Source: Microbispora hainanensis (lineage in GTDB: Bacteria > Actinomycetota > Actinomycetes > Streptosporangiales > Streptosporangiaceae). Taken from it: a stretch of 61,985 nucleotides of DNA. Shown piece after piece: positions 23,432 through 32,070 of the stretch (position 1 is the first letter of the stretch; each line of letters begins with the position of its first letter). Position numbers and translations under genes: made by a program. The notes under the pieces are model-generated. The model saw nothing but the letters and a program-made list of their open reading frames with translations. It searched no databases and was not told where the DNA came from. Location: contig NZ_VIRM01000057.1 in assembly GCF_006874475.1 (NCBI RefSeq), positions 1-61,985 of the forward strand, in the 5' to 3' direction.

Positions 23432-24901
23432 ATGGACGCGCTTGACCTGGCACGGTGGCAGTTCGGGGTGACCACCGTTTACCACTTTCTCTTCGTACCT
23501 CTGACGATCGGCCTGGGCGTCTACGTCGCCGGGCTCCAGACCGCCTGGCTGCGGACGGGCAAGGAGCACTACCTCAGGCTCACGAAGTTCTTCGGCAAGC
23601 TCTTTCTGATCAACTTCGCCATGGGCGTGGTCACCGGCATCGTCCAGGAGTTCCAGTTCGGCATGAACTGGAGCGAATACTCGACCTTCGTCGGCGACGT
23701 GTTCGGCGCGCCGCTGGCGCTGGAGGCGCTGCTCGCGTTCTTCCTCGAGTCGACGTTCCTCGGCCTGTGGATCTTCGGCTGGGACCGGCTGCCCAAGCGG
23801 GTCCATCTCGCCTGCCTGTGGGCCGCCGTCATCGGCTCCAACCTGTCGGCGTACTTCATCCTCGCGGCCAACGCCTGGATGAAGCACCCGGTCGGCTACG
23901 AGGTCGTGGACGGCAGGGCCAGGATGACCGACCTGTGGGCGGTGCTGACCAACTCGACGGCCCTCGCCCAGGTGCCGCACGTCGTCGCCGGTTCGTTCGT
24001 CGTGGCGGGCGGGTTCGTCATCGCCGTCGCGGGCTACCGCATCCTGCGCGAGCGCGGCCTCCGCGTGCTGCCCGGCCGCCGGAACGCCCCGGCCGTCCAG
24101 GACGCGACCGTGCCGATGCGCCGCCTCCCGGACATGTGGCGCACCAGCCTGCGCGCCGCGCTCGTCATGACGGCGATCGCGGGGGCGGTCGTCGCCGGCA
24201 CCGGCGACCTGTCCGGCCAGTTGCTGCACGAGCAGCAGCCGATGAAGCTCGCCGCGGCGGAGGGCCTGCGCCACGACACCGCCGGGGCGCCGTTCTCGAT
24301 CGTGCCCGGCGTCGAGGTGCCCGGCCTGCTCAGCCTGCTCTCCGCGCACGACCCCGGCGCGACGGTCCAGGGCGTCGACGACATCCAGGCGCGGTATGCG
24401 AAGGCCTTCGGACCGGCCGACTACATCCCGAACCTGCCGGTCGTCTTCTGGTCGTTCCGCGTGATGATCGTCTTCGGCATGGCCACGGCCGGCCTGTCCG
24501 TGCTCGGCCTGTGGCTGACCCGGCGGCCGCGGCGGCAGCGCGGCGGAACGGCGAAGCCGGTGCCCGGCTGGTTCGCCCGCCTGTGCGTTCTGGCGCTCCC
24601 GCTGCCCATCGTCGCGATCATCTCGGGCTGGCTGCTCAGCGAGATCGGCCGTCAGCCGTGGACCGTCCAGGGCGAGCTCATGACGGCCGCGAGCGTGTCG
24701 CCGGGCGTCTCGCTCGGCGAGGTCGCGATCACCCTGACGGTCTTCACGGTCCTGTACGGCGTGCTGGCGCTGGCCGAGGGCGTGCTGCTGGTGCGGCACG
24801 TCAAGGCGGGCCCGGAGCTGCCGCCGGTCGAGACCGCGCCCGCCGGCCCCGCTCCCGCCCGGCCCGACGAGGCGCGGCTCACGCCGACGCTCATGTACTG
24901 A
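23432..24901 (+). CDS. cydA: Cytochrome bd oxidase subunit I
   Basis: A 489-aa integral membrane subunit of cytochrome bd quinol oxidase, which passes electrons from quinol to O2 at high affinity without proton pumping. Around nine helices are seen. H18 (TVYHFLFVP) matches a haem ligand, a second histidine is in QVPHVVAG (about 185), and the GRQPW motif is present as SEIGRQPW (about 400). The periplasmic quinol loop is of the short type. The start at ATG 23432 has GAGGGAG in front. It is the first gene of a cydAB operon behind the nested palindromic operator; cydDC assembly genes do not follow. Confidence 0.95.
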   Translation: MDALDLARWQFGVTTVYHFLFVPLTIGLGVYVAGLQTAWLRTGKEHYLRLTKFFGKLFLINFAMGVVTGIVQEFQFGMNWSEYSTFVGDVFGAPLALEALLAFFLESTFLGLWIFGWDRLPKRVHLACLWAAVIGSNLSAYFILAANAWMKHPVGYEVVDGRARMTDLWAVLTNSTALAQVPHVVAGSFVVAGGFVIAVAGYRILRERGLRVLPGRRNAPAVQDATVPMRRLPDMWRTSLRAALVMTAIAGAVVAGTGDLSGQLLHEQQPMKLAAAEGLRHDTAGAPFSIVPGVEVPGLLSLLSAHDPGATVQGVDDIQARYAKAFGPADYIPNLPVVFWSFRVMIVFGMATAGLSVLGLWLTRRPRRQRGGTAKPVPGWFARLCVLALPLPIVAIISGWLLSEIGRQPWTVQGELMTAASVSPGVSLGEVAITLTVFTVLYGVLALAEGVLLVRHVKAGPELPPVETAPAGPAPARPDEARLTPTLMY

Positions 24902-24912
24902 GGAGACACGAG

Positions 24913-25824
24913 ATGACGACCTTCTGGTTCATCGTGATCGCGTTCCTCTGGACGGGATACTTCGTCCTGGAGGGGTTCGACTTCGGCGTGGGGGCGCTGC
25001 TGCCGCTGCTGTCGCGGTCGGAGTCCGACCGCAGGCAGGTGCTCGGCACCATCGGGCCGGTCTGGGACGGCAACGAGGTGTGGCTGATCACCGCGATCGG
25101 GGCGATGTTCGCCGCCTTCCCCGCCTGGTATTCGGGCCTGCTCAGCAGCTTCTACCTGCCGGTCTTCCTCGTCATCGCCGGCCTGATCCTCCGCGGGGTG
25201 GGCCTCGAGTGGCGGGGCAAGGTCCACTCCCGGCGCGAGGTCGCGCTGTGCGACGCCGGGATCGTCACCGGCAGCGTGCTGCCGGCGTTCCTGTGGGGCG
25301 CGATCTTCGGCAACCTGCTGTTCGGCACGGCGCTGGCGACCGTGCTGGGCGGGGCCCTGTCGCTGTCGGTGGCCGTGCTGCACGGCGCGGTGTTCGTGGC
25401 GCTCAAGACGACCGGCGGAGTCCGCGCCCGCGCCCGGCGCGCCGCGCTGCTCGCGGCCGTCGGCGCGCTGCCGGTCGCGCTCGCCGTGCTGCCGTCCGTG
25501 CCCGGCATGGGGCCGGTGTGGACGCTGGGCACCGCCCTGCTCGCCGCCGCGGCGCTGGCGGCCGGGGTGACGCTGGTGTGGGGCCGCCGGGAGGGCTCGG
25601 CCTTCGTCGCGACCGCGACGGCGATCGCCGCCACGACCGCCACTGTCTTCGGCGTGCTGTGGTCCGCTCCCCTGCCCGGGCTCACGCTGGCCGAGGCGGC
25701 GTCGGCGCCGTACACGCTGACCGTCCTCACCTGGATCGGCCTGCTCGCCCTGCCGGGCGTCATCGCCTACCAGGCCTGGACCTACTGGGTCTTCCGCAAG
25801 CGCCTCACCGCCGAAGTGTCCTGA
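24913..25824 (+). CDS. cydB: Cytochrome bd oxidase subunit II
   Basis: A 303-aa polytopic subunit II. The N-terminus TTFWFIVIAFLWTGYFVLEGFDFGVGALLP and GPVWDGNEVWLI are diagnostic of CydB; about eight helices follow. It begins 11 bp after cydA with GGAGACACGAG upstream, so the two are cotranscribed and form the heterodimer. The C-terminus WTYWVFRKRLTAEVS is normal. The VapBC promoter begins at its stop codon. Confidence 0.95.
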   Translation: MTTFWFIVIAFLWTGYFVLEGFDFGVGALLPLLSRSESDRRQVLGTIGPVWDGNEVWLITAIGAMFAAFPAWYSGLLSSFYLPVFLVIAGLILRGVGLEWRGKVHSRREVALCDAGIVTGSVLPAFLWGAIFGNLLFGTALATVLGGALSLSVAVLHGAVFVALKTTGGVRARARRAALLAAVGALPVALAVLPSVPGMGPVWTLGTALLAAAALAAGVTLVWGRREGSAFVATATAIAATTATVFGVLWSAPLPGLTLAEAASAPYTLTVLTWIGLLALPGVIAYQAWTYWVFRKRLTAEVS

Positions 25825-25870
25825 CTCATGAAGGGCAGAAAGGGTAGATTCGAAAGGTAGAGGGGGTAGA
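25821..25870 (+). promoter_or_regulatory. Candidate vapBC promoter with GGTAGA direct repeats
   Basis: A possible -35 CTGACT (25821-25826) is spaced 18 bp from TAGATT (25845-25850), which fits a TANNNT -10. GGTAGA occurs at 25843, 25856 and 25865, around the expected transcription start. The repeats could be contact sites for VapB autorepression. The arrangement is suggestive only. Confidence 0.35.
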
Positions 25871-25881
25871 AAGGAGCGGCC

Positions 25882-26142
25882 GTGAGCTTGAACATCAAGA
25901 ATCCCGAGGCCGAGCGACTGGCGGCGGAGATCGGCGCGCTGACCGGTGAGAGCAAGACCGCAGCCGTCATCTCCGCCCTGCGGGAGCGGCACGAGCGGCT
26001 TCTCGCGAAGCTCCGGCAGACCGAGGACGCCGCGATGGCAGACGACATCCTCGCCCTTGCCGAGAGGATCCGCTCGCGAGTAGGTGGAATCGAGCTGTCC
26101 AGCGACTTCCTCTACGACCCTGAGACCGGGCTTCCGTCGTGA
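25882..26142 (+). CDS. vapB: VapB family antitoxin
   Basis: An 86-aa antitoxin of the Rv0623-like VapB group (PSK-type transcription factor fold). The N-terminus SLNIKNPEAERLAAEIGALTGESKTAAVISALRERHERL is the DNA-binding ribbon-helix-helix-like part, and the acidic C-terminus (DFLYDPETGLPS) is the toxin-binding tail that normally occupies the PIN site. The GTG start has AAAGGAG upstream. Its stop overlaps the vapC start by 4 nt, the normal order. It probably represses its own promoter together with VapC. Confidence 0.88.
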   Translation: MSLNIKNPEAERLAAEIGALTGESKTAAVISALRERHERLLAKLRQTEDAAMADDILALAERIRSRVGGIELSSDFLYDPETGLPS

Positions 26143-26531
26143 TCATTGACACCAGCGCGATCATCGCGATCATCAACGGAGAGCCGGACGCCATCGACCT
26201 GGCCAGAGCCATCAGGGACGCGCCGACGCGACGGATCTCGGCGGGGACCTACGTCGAGTTGGCCGCGGTGGTCGAGCGCGCCCGTGACCCCGCCGCGTCA
26301 CGGCTCCTGGACGACCTTCTCGCCCGGATGAGGGTGCAGATCATGCCGGTCACGCCTGAGCAGGCACGGACCGCCCGCCGGGCTTATTGGGACTACGGCA
26401 GGGGGAGCGGTCACAAAGCAGGACTGAACTTCGGCGACTGCTTCTCCTACGCCGTCGCGAGAGAGTGCGGGGAACCACTCTTGTTCAAGGGTGACGACTT
26501 CGTTCATACGGACGTGACCCCGGCGCTCTGA
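26139..26531 (+). CDS. vapC: VapC family PIN-domain toxin ribonuclease
   Basis: A 130-aa PIN-domain endoribonuclease. The acidic metal-binding residues are present: D4 (IIDTSAI), E40 (YVELAAV), D100 (NFGDCFSYA) and D119/D120 (FKGDDF). GHKAGLNFGDCFSYAVARE is typical of VapC28-like toxins. A GTGA overlap couples it to vapB. The family cleaves tRNA or rRNA at specific sites; the target here is unknown. All key residues are intact, so the module looks active. Confidence 0.9.
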   Translation: MIIDTSAIIAIINGEPDAIDLARAIRDAPTRRISAGTYVELAAVVERARDPAASRLLDDLLARMRVQIMPVTPEQARTARRAYWDYGRGSGHKAGLNFGDCFSYAVARECGEPLLFKGDDFVHTDVTPAL

Positions 26532-26537
26532 CGGTGG

Positions 26538-28922
26538 TCACCGGTCCTGGCGGAGGGCGTACAGGTCGGAGGGGGAGATGGGCATCCGGGTGATCGTGAT
26601 GCCCTCGGCGTCCTCGACCGCGGAGGCGATGACGGCCGAGACAGGGATGACTCCGGCCTCCCCCGCGCCCTTGATGCCGAGCGGGTTCAGCGGTGAGGGC
26701 GTCTCCAGGTGGGCGGTCTCGATGTGCGGCACCTCCGTGGCGTACGGCATCAGGAAGTCCATGAACGAGGCGTTCAGCAGCTGGCCGTGCTCGTCGTAGG
26801 CCATCTTCTCGTACAGCGCTCCGCCGACGCCCTGGGCGACCCCGCCGTGGATCTGGCCCTCGACGATCATCGGGTTGATCAGCCTGCCGCAGTCGTGGAC
26901 GACGGCGTACCGCAGGATCCTGATCTCGGCGGTGTCGGGGTCGGTCTCGACGATCGCCGCGTGCATGCCGGCCGCGAAGGTGGACCTGATCGGCGAGTAG
27001 TAGTCCCGGCCCTCCAGCCCCGGCTCCTCGCCCTCGGCCACCGGGGGCCGGTCGTCGGAGCCGGACGCGGCGAACTGCGTGGCCCGTCTGGCCTCCTCGT
27101 CGAAGGCGTAGCGCAGCGGGTTGGACAGCACGGCGACGGTCGCCAGCGGGATCGACGCCGACGGCACGCCGGCGACGTGGACCATCCCGTCGGTGATCTC
27201 CAGGTCACGCGGGTCGGCCTCCAGCGCCTCGGCCGCGATGCGCAGCGCCTTCTCCCTGACCTTGCGGCAGGCGAGCGCGATCGCGTTGCCGCTCATCACG
27301 GCCGCACGCGAGGCGAAGGTGCCCACGGCGTACCCGAAGCGCCGGGTGTCGCCGGTGACGACCGACACCTTCTCGATGGGCACGCCGAGCTCGGTGGCCG
27401 CGATCTGCGCGAACACGGTCTCGTGGCCCTGCCCCTGCGAGGTCAGCCCGGTCGAGACGTGCACCCGGCCGTCGGAGGTGACCTGCACGTGCCCGCCCTC
27501 GTAGGGCCCGACGCCCGTGCCCTCGACGTAGCAGCCGACGCCGATGCCGATCCTGCGGCCCTCGGCCGCCGCACGAGCCCTCTCCTCGGGGAAGGAGTCC
27601 CAGCCGATCAGCTCCTTGAGCAGGCGCAGCGCCTCGGGGTAGTCGCCGCTGTCGTAGATCAGCGGCCGCCCGTCCTGGAACGTCAGGCCCTGGTCGTACG
27701 GGAACTCGTCCGGCTGGATGAAGTTGGCCGCGCGGACCTCGGTGCGGTCCCTGCCGAGATGGGCGGCGATGCGGTCCATCGTCCGCTCCATGCAGTACAC
27801 GCCCTGCGGGCGGCCCGCGCCCCGATAGGGCGTGACCTGGACCGTGTTGGTGTAGATCGAGGAGAACTCGACCCGGTAGGCCCCCACCTTGTACGGCCCG
27901 AGCAGCTGCGTCGAGGTGATGATCGGCACGATGATCCCGTACGGCGTGTACGCGCCGTGGTCGTGCAGGATCTCGACGTCGAGGCCGAGGACGCGCCCCT
28001 CGTCGTCGAACCCGGCCCGCACGTGCTGGACCTGGCCGCGCTCGTGGGAGGAGGAGACGAAGTGCTCGCGCCGGTCCTCGGTCCACTTCACCTCGCGGCC
28101 GAGCAGCCGGGCCGCCCACGGCACGAGGACCTCCTCCGGCCACGGATGGACGATCTTGACGCCGAAGCCGCCGCCGACATCGGGCGCGATCACCTCCACC
28201 TTGGGCAGCGGCAGCCCGAGCTTGGCCGCGATCGCCATCCGCACGCTCGTGGACGTCTGGGTGGAGGAGTAGACGCGCAGCGACTCGTCGTCGGCGTCCC
28301 AGCGGGCGTACACGCCCTTCCCCTCCAGGGGCGTGCACGCGCTGCGCTCGATGTCGAGGCGGAACTCCAGCGTGTGCGGGGCGGCGTCGATCGCCTCCCG
28401 CGCGGTCACGCCGCCCGGCCCCGCCACCTCCTGCACGAGGTGCGCGCCGACGTTGCCCGGCACGTCCTCGTGCACGAGATGGACCCCGCGCACGGCCTCC
28501 TCGATGCCGACGACCGGCTTGAGGATCTCGTAGTCGACCCGGATCAGGGCGCAGGCGTCCTCGGCGAGGTAGCGGTCGCGGGCGACGACCATCACGACCG
28601 GCTCGCCGACGTGCCGCACGATCTCCCGGGCCAGCGGGTAGGCCGTACGGCCGTGGGTGAGCGCGGGATGCGGGATCAGCAGCGGCAGCGGCTCGGCCAG
28701 CGCGCCCGGCAGGTCCTCCCACGTGTAGATCGCGACCAGGCCCTCGACGTCGATGGCGTCCGACACGTCGATGTCGAGGATCCGCGCGTGGGCGTGCGGC
28801 GACCGGACGAAGGCGGCGGCCAGCGCGCCCTCGCCCAGGTCGTCGAGGTAGCGCCCCCGCCCGGTGATCAGCCGGTCGTCCTCGCGCCGCCGGACCGGCT
28901 CACCGAACAGCTTCGTCGTCAC
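26538..28922 (-). CDS. Molybdenum hydroxylase large subunit (form II CoxL / xanthine dehydrogenase type)
   Basis: A 794-aa molybdopterin-cytosine-dinucleotide-type large subunit. The GTG start, just after GGAGGAGGG, overlaps the small-subunit stop by 4 nt. Residues 1-120 (FGEPVRRREDDRLITGRGRYLDDL) are the a/b hammerhead domain and the rest binds the Mo cofactor. The active-site loop reads PYRGAGR (about 364-370), the form II motif, not the AYRCSFR of true CO dehydrogenase. The Mo-site glutamate is in GIKGAGEAG (near residue 750). With the NCS2 permease and the PucR and ureide genes nearby, xanthine or a related purine is the best substrate guess. Confidence 0.88.
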   Translation of the reverse strand: MTTKLFGEPVRRREDDRLITGRGRYLDDLGEGALAAAFVRSPHAHARILDIDVSDAIDVEGLVAIYTWEDLPGALAEPLPLLIPHPALTHGRTAYPLAREIVRHVGEPVVMVVARDRYLAEDACALIRVDYEILKPVVGIEEAVRGVHLVHEDVPGNVGAHLVQEVAGPGGVTAREAIDAAPHTLEFRLDIERSACTPLEGKGVYARWDADDESLRVYSSTQTSTSVRMAIAAKLGLPLPKVEVIAPDVGGGFGVKIVHPWPEEVLVPWAARLLGREVKWTEDRREHFVSSSHERGQVQHVRAGFDDEGRVLGLDVEILHDHGAYTPYGIIVPIITSTQLLGPYKVGAYRVEFSSIYTNTVQVTPYRGAGRPQGVYCMERTMDRIAAHLGRDRTEVRAANFIQPDEFPYDQGLTFQDGRPLIYDSGDYPEALRLLKELIGWDSFPEERARAAAEGRRIGIGVGCYVEGTGVGPYEGGHVQVTSDGRVHVSTGLTSQGQGHETVFAQIAATELGVPIEKVSVVTGDTRRFGYAVGTFASRAAVMSGNAIALACRKVREKALRIAAEALEADPRDLEITDGMVHVAGVPSASIPLATVAVLSNPLRYAFDEEARRATQFAASGSDDRPPVAEGEEPGLEGRDYYSPIRSTFAAGMHAAIVETDPDTAEIRILRYAVVHDCGRLINPMIVEGQIHGGVAQGVGGALYEKMAYDEHGQLLNASFMDFLMPYATEVPHIETAHLETPSPLNPLGIKGAGEAGVIPVSAVIASAVEDAEGITITRMPISPSDLYALRQDR

Positions 28923-29407
28923 CGGCCCTCCTCCGCCTGCAACTCGGCGGCGCGGTGGACCGCCTTGAGGATGTTCTGGTAGCCGGTGCACCGGCACAGG
29001 TTGCCCGCCACGGCCTCCAGCGCCTCCTCCTCCGTCGGCACGGGGTTGTCCCGCAGGAACGCGGTGACCGTGCACAGGAACCCCGGGGTGCAGAACCCGC
29101 ACTGCAGGGCGTGACGCTCGGTGAACGCCCGCTGCACCGGCGACAGTCCGCCGTCGCGCGCCAGCCCCTCCACCGTCGTGATCTCGTGGCCGTCCGCCGT
29201 GACGGCGAACGTCAGGCACGACCGCACCGGCTCGCCGTCGAGCAGCACCGTGCAGGCGCCGCAGACGCCGTGCTCGCAGCCCACGTGGGTGCCGGTGAGG
29301 CCGAGGTCGTGGCGCAGGCAGTCGGACAGCAACCGCCGCCCCGGCACCGTCGCCTCCCGTACGACGCCGTTGACCGTCAGCGTCACGTGATGGCGTGTCT
29401 CGTTCAC
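28919..29407 (-). CDS. Molybdenum hydroxylase [2Fe-2S] small subunit (CoxS-type)
   Basis: A 162-aa electron-transfer subunit with two [2Fe-2S] clusters. The plant-ferredoxin-like cluster uses C44, C49, C52 and C64 (GCEHGVCGACTVLLDG). The second uses C103, C106, C138 and C140 (QCGFCTPG, NLCRCTGYQNI). The GTG start lies behind GGGGAGGA and overlaps the FAD-subunit stop by 4 nt. It passes electrons from the Mo site of the large subunit to FAD on the medium subunit. Confidence 0.93.
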   Translation of the reverse strand: MNETRHHVTLTVNGVVREATVPGRRLLSDCLRHDLGLTGTHVGCEHGVCGACTVLLDGEPVRSCLTFAVTADGHEITTVEGLARDGGLSPVQRAFTERHALQCGFCTPGFLCTVTAFLRDNPVPTEEEALEAVAGNLCRCTGYQNILKAVHRAAELQAEEGR

Positions 29408-30279
29408 GATTCCTCCCCGCGGGCCGCGAGGGCCGCGTCCCGCAGCGCCCGTGCGGCGAGCACGCCGGTGAGGTGCCGCCGATATTCCGCCGTCGCGTGG
29501 ATGTCGCCCTCCGGATCGACCCGATCCTGTACGGCTCCCGCCACGGCCTCCCAGCCGGCCGCGGCGGCCGGGCCCGGGCCGCACGCGGAGGTGACGTCCA
29601 CCACGACGGGGACCGGTCCCACGCTCACGCAGGCGACGCGGGCGGCGGCGACGCGCAGGTCCTCGTCGAGCGTGACGGCGGCGGCGACCCCGGCCACCGC
29701 GTAGTCGCCGTGCCGCCGGGCCACCTCGTAAAAGGCCGTGCCCGACCGTGGGGGCAGCGCCGGGAAGAACGCCGACAGGGCCAGTTCGCCGGGCCGCAGC
29801 GCCGACTCCATGGGGCCGGTGAAGAACTCCGCGGCCGGCACCTCCCGCTCCCCGTCCCGGCTCGCCAGCCGTACGGACCCGCCGAGCAGGGCGAGCACGG
29901 CGGGCATCTCGGCGGCGGGGTCGGCGTGCACGAGGCTGCCCACCACGGTCCCGCGGTTGCGGATCACGGGATGGGCGACCAGCCGCAGCGCCTGCCGCAG
30001 CAGCGGCAGCGCGGCGGCGGCCCCGGGCGAGCGCTCCACGGCGGCGTGCCGTGCCAGGGCCCCGACGCGTACGCCCTCCGGCCCGGCCTCGATCCCGTCC
30101 AGGCCGGGCACTCGGTTGACGTCGACGATGTGTGCGGGCGCGGCCAGCCGCATGTTGAGCAGCGGGATCAGGCTCTGGCCGCCCGCCAGCACCTTCCCGC
30201 CGGGCCCGGCCTCGGCGAGGACGTCGAGCGCCTCGCCGAGGGTGACCGGGCCGTGGTAGTCGAACGGAGGCGGTTTCAC
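29404..30279 (-). CDS. Molybdenum hydroxylase FAD-binding medium subunit (CoxM-type)
   Basis: A 291-aa FAD subunit. KVLAGGQSLIPLLNMRLAAPAHIVDVNRV near residue 30 is the AGGxSLxPxMxxR FAD motif, and RNRGTVVGSLVHADPAAEMPA is the second (TxGG-like) FAD segment. The C-terminal CO_deh_flav_C domain covers about 175-285. It is first in the M-S-L order with GTGA couplings to both partners, 27 bp after the permease stop. The whole transporter-enzyme set is probably one transcript. Confidence 0.93.
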   Translation of the reverse strand: MKPPPFDYHGPVTLGEALDVLAEAGPGGKVLAGGQSLIPLLNMRLAAPAHIVDVNRVPGLDGIEAGPEGVRVGALARHAAVERSPGAAAALPLLRQALRLVAHPVIRNRGTVVGSLVHADPAAEMPAVLALLGGSVRLASRDGEREVPAAEFFTGPMESALRPGELALSAFFPALPPRSGTAFYEVARRHGDYAVAGVAAAVTLDEDLRVAAARVACVSVGPVPVVVDVTSACGPGPAAAAGWEAVAGAVQDRVDPEGDIHATAEYRRHLTGVLAARALRDAALAARGEES

Positions 30280-30306
30280 CGCGATCGCACCCGCGGTGCG
30301 GGCCGC

Positions 30307-31689
30307 TCAGACCGCCGGGTCGCGTTCGAGCCCGATCTCCCCACCCGTGACCTCCTTCGCTCGACTGCTCGCGATGGCGCGGAGCAGGTGATAGCCGGCG
30401 AGCACCACGATCGTGCCGAGCGCGATCCCGGCGAGCGAGAAGTCGCCGGTGATCTGGTGGGTGACCGGCCCGATCGCGAGGATGATGCCCGCGCCGATCG
30501 GCACCATGTTGACCGGATCGGCGAAGTCCACCCGGTTCTCCACCCAGATCTTCGCGCCGAGCAACCCGATCATGCCGTACAGGATGACCGTGACGCCGCC
30601 GAGCACGCCGCCGGGCGTGGCGGCGACCAGCGCGCCGAACTTGGGGCACAGGCCGAACAGGATCGCGATGATCGCGGCGATGTAGTAGGCGGCGGTCGAG
30701 TAGACCCGGGTGGCCGCCATGACGCCGATGTTCTCGGCGTACGTCGTGGTGGGCGAGCCGCCGACGGCGGTCGCGACCGCGGTGCCGACGCCGTCGGCGA
30801 CGATCGCCCTGCCCATCTGGGGGTCGACGTCCGCGCCGGTCATCTGGCCCACGGCCTTGACGTGGCCGACGTTCTCCGCGATCAGGGCGATCACGGCGGG
30901 CAGCACGACCAGCACGGCCGACGCCTGGAACGACGGGGCGTGGAAGTGCGGCAGCCCGATCCAGTCGGCGTCGGCGACGGCCTGGAAGCTCACCCGGGGG
31001 TGGGTGTCGATCTTCCCGGTGCCCGCGTTGTAGGCGGTGATGTTCCCGAAGACCTTGTCGGCGAGCCAGGACACGACGAACCCGAAGACCAGCCCGAGCA
31101 GCACGCCGATCCGGCCGAGGAAGCCGCGGAACAGCACGATGAACACGAACGTCGCGACCATCGTGATCAGCGCGATCCACGGGTCCTGCGGCCAGTAGAC
31201 GTCGGCCACGACGTACGCGAGGCCGAAACCGATCAGCATGACCACCGCGCCGGTCACGACCGGCGGGAAGACGCGGTGGATGATCTGCACGCCGAGCACG
31301 TGGATCGCCACGCCGCACAGGGCGAGCACCAGGCCGGCGACGAGGATCGCGCCGGTCACCACCTGGTCGGCGGCCGGGGTGTCGCCGCCGAACGCCGCCC
31401 GCACCGCCACCACGCCGCCGACGAACGACGCCGACGTGCCCAGGTAGCTCGGGATCCGCCCCTGGGTGAAGAGCAGGAACAGGATCGTCGCGACACCCGA
31501 CATCATCACGGCCGTGTTCGGGTCCAGCCCCATCACGAGGGGGAAGACGAAGGTCGCGCCGAACATCGCGATCACGTGCTGGGCGCCGATGCCGACCATG
31601 CGCGGCCAGCTCAGCCTCTCATCGGGCTTGACGACCTCCCCGGGAGCCAGCCCTTTCCCGTTGCCGTGCACCGTCCATCTGAAAGCCAT
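30307..31689 (-). CDS. NCS2 family uracil/xanthine permease
   Basis: A 460-aa, 12-14-helix nucleobase transporter. GAQHVIAMFGA carries the conserved QH of TM1, GTSASFVG lies in TM3, AENVGH in TM8 and GGSPTTTYAENIGVMAATR is the NCS2 signature in TM10. NCS2 proteins import uracil, xanthine or urate by proton symport. It is the first gene of the permease-molybdenum hydroxylase operon; the 144-bp region upstream probably carries the promoter. Substrate prediction beyond nucleobase is not safe. Confidence 0.92.
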   Translation of the reverse strand: MAFRWTVHGNGKGLAPGEVVKPDERLSWPRMVGIGAQHVIAMFGATFVFPLVMGLDPNTAVMMSGVATILFLLFTQGRIPSYLGTSASFVGGVVAVRAAFGGDTPAADQVVTGAILVAGLVLALCGVAIHVLGVQIIHRVFPPVVTGAVVMLIGFGLAYVVADVYWPQDPWIALITMVATFVFIVLFRGFLGRIGVLLGLVFGFVVSWLADKVFGNITAYNAGTGKIDTHPRVSFQAVADADWIGLPHFHAPSFQASAVLVVLPAVIALIAENVGHVKAVGQMTGADVDPQMGRAIVADGVGTAVATAVGGSPTTTYAENIGVMAATRVYSTAAYYIAAIIAILFGLCPKFGALVAATPGGVLGGVTVILYGMIGLLGAKIWVENRVDFADPVNMVPIGAGIILAIGPVTHQITGDFSLAGIALGTIVVLAGYHLLRAIASSRAKEVTGGEIGLERDPAV

Positions 31690-31833
31690 ATACGCCCCTC
31701 TTGCTCACCGGGCCGTGGGCCGGTCGGCCACCCCGCAGGCGTCCCTCCGCGGCGTTCACCGTTTGGGGCACTGTAGGACTGGCGTGCGCGACAGACATGG
31801 GCATGATCTGCCAAACCGGTGAGCTCCGGGGCG

Positions 31834-32061
31834 TCATACCACGCGGATCGTGTACCCGTCGCCGGTGACGACCTGGCCCGCCCGGATTTTGCAGGCCTTG
31901 CGCAGCTCCACGCGCCCGTCGACGCGCACCCGGCCCTCCGCGACGAGGTGCTTGGCCGCGCCGCCGCTGTCGGTGATCTGGCAGAACTTGAGGAGATCGC
32001 AGAGCGGGATGTAGTCGCCGTCCAGCTCGAAGGTGATCGCTGGGGCCTTCGCGTCGTTCAC
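31834..32061 (-). CDS. S4-domain RNA-binding protein (YbcJ-like)
   Basis: A 75-aa protein made almost entirely of an S4 RNA-binding fold: IPLCDLLKFCQITDSGGAAKHLVAEGRVRVDGRVELRKACKIRAGQVV. The E-G-x-V-x-V-N/D-G motif is clear. Stand-alone S4 proteins of this size (YbcJ-like) have a presumed ribosome or RNA role. It begins 9 bp after the PucR stop and may simply be cotranscribed with it. Confidence 0.85.
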   Translation of the reverse strand: MNDAKAPAITFELDGDYIPLCDLLKFCQITDSGGAAKHLVAEGRVRVDGRVELRKACKIRAGQVVTGDGYTIRVV

Positions 32062-32070
32062 GCCGCCAGC

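Noticed and set aside
24901..25900. Search for cydDC assembly genes after cydB
   Set aside because: The next genes are vapB and vapC; no ABC transporter is encoded here, so cydDC must be elsewhere or absent.
26538..30279. Annotation of the three molybdenum hydroxylase genes as carbon monoxide dehydrogenase
   Set aside because: The active-site loop is PYRGAGR, not the AYRCSFR of CO-oxidising form I enzymes, and the context is nucleobase transport.
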